DNA from: Seriola aureovittata | Taxonomy: Eukaryota; Chordata; Actinopteri; Carangiformes; Carangidae | NCBI RefSeq assembly: GCF_021018895.1 | Contig: NC_079368.1 | Coordinates: 930,001-994,000, forward strand | Length of the DNA stretch: 64,000 nt | Reading direction: 5' to 3' | Shown here: positions 58,400-64,000 of the stretch, one piece after another | How positions within the stretch are numbered: the stretch's first letter is position 1 | Layout: each line of letters begins with the position of its first letter | Program-made: the position numbers and the translations under genes | Notes under the pieces: generated by a model | Seen by the model: the letters and a program-made list of their open reading frames with translations, nothing else | Told to the model about the DNA's origin: nothing | Databases searched by the model: none

Positions 58400-59060
58400 T
58401 GACAATGAGGTTCAGTAAAAAAATGAGATAAAACTGCCTAAAATAATTTAATTAACTGATTAGAAACAGGACGATGACTTAATATAATTTAAAAGAAGCT
58501 AAAGAGCTCTCCAATCAGGGAGGTTGTTCCAGAGAGGGGGGCCCAAAAAGAGAAAGTTCAGTCACCCTTAGTCCTCAGGTTGTGGAAGAGCTCATAGAGC
58601 TTTGGCTGAGGACCTCAGGTTGCGACTGGCTGCATAAGGTGTCAGCAAGTCTGAGATGTGTTCAGGTGCAAGTCCAGAGCGATCCTTGAAAGTCATCAAT
58701 AAAATCTTAAAACCATTTCTAAAATTTACTGGAAGCCAATGAAGAGACGCTAAAATAAGTGTAATATGCTCTCTTTTATTAGTTTTGGTTAGAAGTCTGG
58801 CTGCTGCATTTTGGACTGGCTGTAATTTGTGTAAACTCTGTTGGTTCAAACATGTACAAAGAGAGTTGCAGTGGTCCAAACGAGAGATAAAAGCATTAAT
58901 GACAGTCTCTAGATTCTTGTGGGATGAAATATGTCTGATTTTGAAGATTCTCCTGAGCTGTAAGAAACAAGGCTGGACAACTGTATTTACATGCTTGTTC
59001 TAGATGAAATGATGATCTCTGGTTGTGTTGGTTTGTCAACTGGACCTCTTATCACGCTTT
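58400..59060 (-). mobile_element. LINE 3' fragment on the minus strand
   Basis: The C-terminal part of a LINE ORF2 with a T/A-rich 3' region, truncated at the 5' side. It abuts repeat J at 58,385. It is a different LINE lineage from that at 45.1 kb, judged by the wording of the protein. Confidence 0.85.
58592..59010 (-). pseudogene. LINE reverse transcriptase C-terminal fragment
   Basis: Read on the minus strand from about 59,010: VVQPCFLQLRRIFKIRHI, NAFISRLDHCNSL, then QPVQNAAARLLTKTNKREHI, LASLHWLPV and APEHISDLLTPY. This is the thumb-side end of a fish LINE polymerase. The active-site YxDD lies upstream of the truncation. The frame is broken after RSSAKAL, and a degraded LFGPPLWNNLP-like end follows in another frame near 58,530. 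Confidence 0.87.
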
Positions 59061-59839
59061 TGTCCAGCCACACAAACCTTTTAAATCAGCCCTCAGTAAG
59101 GTGTCATCAAAACTGTAGGAGTGTCAGAGATACAGTGAGAAGATGGATGTTCACATTCCACAATAACCTGTATAAAATGTTATGGTAAACTGCAATGATC
59201 CCTTAATGACTCAGTGAAGTCAAGGTGATTACTTACTGTACACTGACCCAGCCATATTCCATGTGTGTCCCCTCATGTAAACCTTGGCGGTCTCTTCCTC
59301 TTCCTCTCTCTGTGTTCCTCCTGGCTGCCAGGTTGGCCCAGGCAGACTCCTCTCTGATTTGTTAAGGTAATGATCTAATCTGCGGCCATTAGGGAGAACA
59401 GCCTTTAGTGTTTAATGTGTGGCCAGGTGGTCCAGCTGCCAAGCTCCACATATTAAAGGGCCCGGGCTCGGCAGTAATGAGTAATGAGCTGTATTTAAAA
59501 GCTGCCATACCTGAGCCCGCTTGGCCAGGCCTCAATATGGCCCGGTTCAAATGAACAACTTGACTGCTTTTTCAGTTCCCCAGATGCTCAGATGAGCTCA
59601 GACTACTGAGCACAGTGTAGCTGCACACACACACACACACACACACTAAGAAATACCTGAGCTAAAATACACACGCACACACACCTCCAGTTAGTGTTTG
59701 TGGACATCCTACAGACTTTTTGGTTACTGTTCAATAAAAGAAACGAACATGAGAAAGAGATAAAGCACAGATACAATCCAATTGTATCTAGAAATGATCT
59801 AAGATTTATTAGTTCGCTGTTGTGTTGATTGGTTCAGTT
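59061..59839. other. Repeat-poor non-coding DNA, candidate conserved element
   Basis: No gene was recognised. Positions 59,330-59,560 are complex and repeat-free, with 'gtaatgagtaatgagctgta' and 'ctaatctgcggccattaggg', and are a good candidate conserved enhancer. A short (CA)n is at 59,624-59,646. Confidence 0.4.
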
Positions 59840-60510
59840 CTTTAAAGATCTTGTATTAACATGTTTTAAACTGTCAAAATCCTCTGCTATGATTCATATT
59901 TTATTTAACTGAGTCTGAAGCTCATCTACTCTTGCTTCCTGGTTGAGAAATCTGGATCAGACCTTGTGCCCCACCCACCACCTGCTGGCTCCAGGTGGAC
60001 AGGTGAAAGAGCAGAGAGTATGAAGATGGTTAGAGGAAGAAGAGACTCAGCCACATGTTTGAGCCTCAGTCAGACCCAGACTCAGATGAGGGGTCTGTTG
60101 AGACCAGAACCAGAGACTAGCAGACGGATCAGAACGGTTAGCGTAGTTAGCATCTTTTATTTGTTTATGTTGTTTGTTAGCTTGTAACTGTCAGTGGCTG
60201 ACACAGGGTTAGTGGTTGTGCTAATGCTAACTCTCTCTCTCTGTACTGACAAGGTTTCAGGTTTATTTAGCCCCGCCCACTGTCCCCACAAGTTGACAGG
60301 ATTGGTTCCTTAGGTTTGTGACGTATGAAACCCTGGCTGTCTGAATCTGCTTTTATGAGACTCATTGATTCACTGCAGTTCAAGGTGGAAACACTCTGTC
60401 ATGGTGTTGATGATTATTTCACTCATCATATGTCTTTATTATAAAAAAACATCATATGGATGTTAACATGTTTAAACCTTGGATTTTCATCAAAGGGTCT
60501 TAAAAGTGAC
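59840..60510 (+). repeat. Dispersed repeat C, copy 3
   Basis: Same orientation and landmarks as 30,230-30,880 and 48,440-49,000. Its left end is the longest recognisable one ('ctttaaagatcttgtattaa', then 'catgttttaaactg'), matching copy 1 ('tttaaagtttctcaag', then 'catgttttaaactc'). The right end is 'ttggattttcatcaaagggt'. It contains a 73-codon ORF that only reflects the repeat. Confidence 0.8.
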
Positions 60511-61759
60511 AGTTCATGTTATTAGATACAGGGTTGTGTGAGGTTCTGATCTATAGTCAGTGTGTTACCTGCAGTAGATTTAGTTTAGAGAAGCAGCAGG
60601 AGCACTGCTGTGGACAGGGTCAGCAGAAAAAAGTGTTTAGAAAAGTGTACGCTTTATTTTGAAAATATTCACCGCTTTACTTTGGAACTACAGTTTGTCA
60701 GAACTGTTTAACTACCATATTCCTATGCTTAGCTCTGTGTGACTCAAACAGCTGATCTGCGCAGTGATACAGTGTGAGTCGTAGGTGTTCTTGTGCGTAG
60801 GAATATGCACCTAAAGCATTATTCAAATGTCTATATAAATCCTGAAGAATCCCACTGTAAAGCCATTAAGAAGAGCCCACATAATGTCACCCCAGTGTGT
60901 GATTTTAGAAAGAGTGCCGGTGGTCAGTAATCAGCAGTGCGATGTCCCAAAGGCGGAACAACAGGGTGTGTACCTTTTTACGGAAAAGTGAAGTGGAATA
61001 AAGGTGCAACATTCACCAGGCTGTATAAAAGGGGCTTGTGAATCATTTGCATTATAATAGCAAATATGAACTTAGTTCACCAGTTCACCTTCATTTGGGA
61101 AGATTTCTCTGGTTTTACCGCAGCAGGTCAAAGGTGAGCACTGTAGAGATACAGTATGTATAGGTCAGTGGTGGAGCCATATTTCAGGTCTGTGTGTTTG
61201 CACAAAGATCTTTGGAGAAACTTAAGACATGAACATTATTTATACAGTAAATTAGTTTGTCCAACTGATTTGTTTGTTAATGTCAGACATTATATGATTC
61301 TCAAAATCCTGTCCACAGCAGCCTGAGCCACACAGACATAAAGGGGTGAGCTGCAGACTCTCGAGTGAGCTCTGACATCACGGTGAAAGATCAGCTGATT
61401 GAAAAATAATACAAGAAGTTTTTTTTATATAATTTAAAGATGAGACTGAGACGCTGTCATGAAACTGTTGAGTTGTGTTGTCGCCCAAATCAACTAAAGG
61501 ATAGAGCTACAGAATCTCAGGTGACTCACAGCAGACAGTTGGTTCAGTAACAGACCAACTACAGGGTTTTATACTTTTATTTTCTACCAACATCCTGAAA
61601 ATTTCTATTAATTAAAAAAGAAAGTAAAATCAGAGAAATAATCACATCCAGTTTCAGTTCAGTTATAGCAACATATTTAGTTCAAGTCTGCAGAGACACT
61701 CTTCATGTGCAGAGGTGTGGATATGAATGAGAAAAGAGGTGTGCTCTGCCTGTCTCAGC
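60511..61759. other. Non-coding DNA
   Basis: No gene or repeat family was recognised, and almost no ORF longer than 60 codons occurs here. Confidence 0.5.
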
Positions 61760-61906
61760 CCCAGTGGTTCACCTGGTGGAGCACCTGGTGGTGCACGTGA
61801 CATTTAGACTTAGTCCTTGACCCGGCGGCACGGGTTCGAGTCCGGCCTGTGGCCCTTTGCTGTGTGTCATTCTGTGTCTCTATTAAAGGCTAAACCTGAA
61901 AAAAAT
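61760..61906 (+). mobile_element. tRNA-derived SINE
   Basis: A perfect tRNA B-box GGTTCGAGTCC lies at 61,833-61,843, and an A-box-like 'tggtggagcacctgg' about 60 bp upstream. The sequence then runs into 'ggcctgtggccctttgctgt', 'gtcattctgtgtctc', 'tattaaaggc' and an A-rich tail. It belongs to the same SINE type as 25,640-25,795 and is better preserved. The part between the boxes cannot be folded into a tRNA, so it is not a tRNA gene. Confidence 0.78.
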
Positions 61907-62733
61907 TATTTAGAAAGACTGACATTCTCTCTGATCATGTTACAGTAAATCCAGCTGAAATCACAGCTCAGTCTTTGTCTTTTGTTTATGTGTTTGGTGA
62001 TTTTGACGACGTCACAGTTATAAAATCAGGATTTGACCAGAGGTCCAGGCATAGACGAGGTTTAGACCTGGTCTTGTTTGTACTTTCTTTACTTTCTACA
62101 GTAAATTTTAATCTGAATCTGATAAAATAATAAACAAGATATTTTTCTACAGCTCACATTGCTATTTTCAAAGTATTACAAAAATTATTGATATACATTT
62201 GAAATCCTGCAAAACAAGTTCCCACATAAACACAGTAAATATAATTCCATAATTCCATATTTAAGTTAATTAAATTTGCAGCCCTAAATTCCTGACAGAG
62301 CTATGTTCTCTGCAGAACCTCGGTTCTACACATTCTAACCACCATACGACCACTTCATTAGATTTCAGTTCCTCTCCGGTCTGAAAACTAATGAGATATT
62401 TGAGATCAGTTTTGGATGCTGGCTCTTTGTCTGGGTCAGCCCCCGTCCAGGCTCCTCGTCGGCGCTGATTGACCGCTACTTCAATTTCATGCATGCGTGG
62501 TGGAGAGCTGTCATAAAGCAATGTAATTTGAATATTCAGATGACTGTTTTAATTGAAGAGAACAAGTGTTCACACATGGCGGGGCTGGCGGTGTTGTCGA
62601 GCGCCTGAGGCCGAGTCCCCGAGCGGCCCAGACCCATCTGATCATGGCTCAGTGGAGACCACGAGCCCACCAACACTACGGCAAAACCCTGGCTTCTTTT
62701 AATGCCCCCAGGCTTCCATCACATCCACATCAC

Positions 62734-62737
<4 letters not shown>
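61907..62737. other. Repeat-poor non-coding DNA, candidate conserved element
   Basis: No gene was recognised. Positions 62,280-62,580 are complex and contain closely spaced AT-core words ('gcaatgtaatttgaatattc', 'gactgttttaattgaagaga'), the clearest enhancer-like stretch in the window. Conservation is untested. Confidence 0.4.

Positions 62738-62771
<34 letters not shown>
62738..62771. repeat. (CA)17 microsatellite
   Basis: A pure CA run of 34 bp. Confidence 0.97.
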
Positions 62772-62773
<2 letters not shown>

Positions 62774-64000
62774 CCTGCACGGCACCGGAGAGGAAGGGAA
62801 GGAAGGGAGGACAGAAGGAGAGAAGACGTAGGAGGTGAATGGAGTGAGTGACAGCATAATTTGAAACAGCAAACACATTAACATGCACAGCAAATGGGAT
62901 TTCAACAATGTCAGTGAAACATAAACACAAACTGAATAAGCTATGAGGGATTTTGCTTCAGTCAGCGTGAGCAGTGTAACAGCAGTAACCTGCAGAGCAC
63001 TCCTTTCTCTGGCCTTCATCAACATGAATCAGCACGAGTGAGTCAGGCTGAAGCTCATGTAGGAAAACACAAACAGAAGTACACGTGTATATGTTTATTA
63101 ATCTGCCTAATAACACTGAATAATGTAACAAAATGAATTACTAATGCACACACTTACTGACATTTAGTTTCATTGATACAGTTTTGGACTTACAGTATTT
63201 AAAAATTGAAAAATTGTTCCCGAAATCAATTCTTCACTGTGCTTTGCCGCATTGTCTGTGGGTGATGTTCTACTTTTTTATTAGAAAAATGATATTACAC
63301 ATTTTAGAATAATAATATTACACATTGTGGCCTGTAAAACAAAATATGAAATTAATGATTTCTTTCTCTAAAAACATGCAGGGGAGGTTGAAAAGGTGCT
63401 CAGTGTCTGCACGGCCCTGACAAACTGCATGACGTCCACCACAAGGGGAAAGAGCTGAATATTGGTGCGAGCACAACACAGCAATATAATAATAGCAACT
63501 TTATGATGGCAACAGCTGAAGGAAACTTCCATAAGTGCAGCAATATTTTTACTCATCTTGATTAAGACATTAAGAGGAGACTGTTTGGTGAAACTGCAGC
63601 TCTCAAACTTTAAAACTTTAAAACTGTACAATGTAAATAACAATAAATACAGATGGAATCAAAATGTCAGATATATAATACATTTCTGTCATTAAACAAA
63701 ATCTGTCAGGTTCCAACTTTTTTTAGACAAATATAATATGCAACAGAAGTTTTGTCTGTAAATAACAAGATAAGACAAGTGAAATGTTCTATTCTTTTAA
63801 AACATGAAAAGTAAAAGAGAAAACATCTAAATCTGTTTCCTGATGCTGAACACTGGTTGGGATTTTATATGATCAGCAGATAAATATTTATTTTTGATCA
63901 GTTTATAATTCTTCTAACTATATGAATGATCGTATATATAACTTTTATTGTTGGTATGGTTTTATGTCTCTTTTTTATATAATTTGGTCTGGCTTTTTAT
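62772..64000. other. AT-rich non-coding DNA to the window end
   Basis: No gene was recognised. The 91-codon minus-strand ORF (63,368-63,643) has no recognisable domain. Confidence 0.5.

Noticed and set aside
61760..61906. Possible tRNA gene because of a perfect GGTTCGAGTCC box
   Set aside because: The surrounding sequence cannot form acceptor and anticodon arms, and the order continues into a SINE body and A-rich tail.

Overview
The window looks like non-coding nuclear DNA from a teleost fish, most likely a spiny-rayed (percomorph-type) species. The evidence is the repeat content, recognised from memory because no search could be run: two decayed Tc1-type transposons of the common fish type, a Ty3/Gypsy element with fish-type Gag and integrase motifs, two 3' LINE ends, tRNA-derived SINE remnants, hAT-like and MITE-like elements, and many long (CA)n/(TG)n tracts. 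I found no convincing host protein-coding gene, rRNA or tRNA gene in 64 kb. The stretch is best read as a gene desert or a very large intron.

Layout. 0-6.8 kb: microsatellites, polypyrimidine-rich DNA and old repeat fragments, with one weak exon-like candidate near 3.4 kb. 6.8-8.0 kb: a 36-bp minisatellite that may be the 3' part of a minus-strand retroelement. 8.46-9.66 kb: Tc1 copy 1, which keeps the catalytic DDE residues but has lost its DNA-binding N-terminus. 11-15 kb: dispersed repeats and a SINE. 16.01-21.82 kb: the main structural element, a 5.8-kb Ty3/Gypsy copy with two LTRs, a primer-binding site and a 4-bp target duplication (TTGG), but no reverse transcriptase. 22-25 kb: a dispersed repeat inverted relative to the one at 14 kb, short tandem duplications, a G-rich tract and a perfect hairpin. 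25.9-27.2 kb: Tc1 copy 2, with the N-terminus but without the second catalytic Asp.

27.2-29.3 kb and 38-43.8 kb are largely free of recognisable repeats and rich in TAAT-type motifs; they could contain conserved non-coding elements. 29.3-33.4 kb, 46.5-49 kb and 52.6-60.5 kb are dense in non-autonomous repeats, including three same-orientation copies of one roughly 550-650-bp family. A decayed Gypsy Gag fragment sits at 36.2-36.7 kb. A LINE 3' end at 45.1 kb runs into a 92-bp (TCTA)n array. A cluster of CACATGTG palindromes occupies 49.7-50.2 kb.

Nothing here forms an operon or pathway. Every protein-like sequence I recognise is a broken mobile-element gene. I did not find a new biological system. 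The most unusual structures are the CACATGTG palindrome cluster, the unequal LTRs of the Gypsy element, and the two differently broken Tc1 copies.
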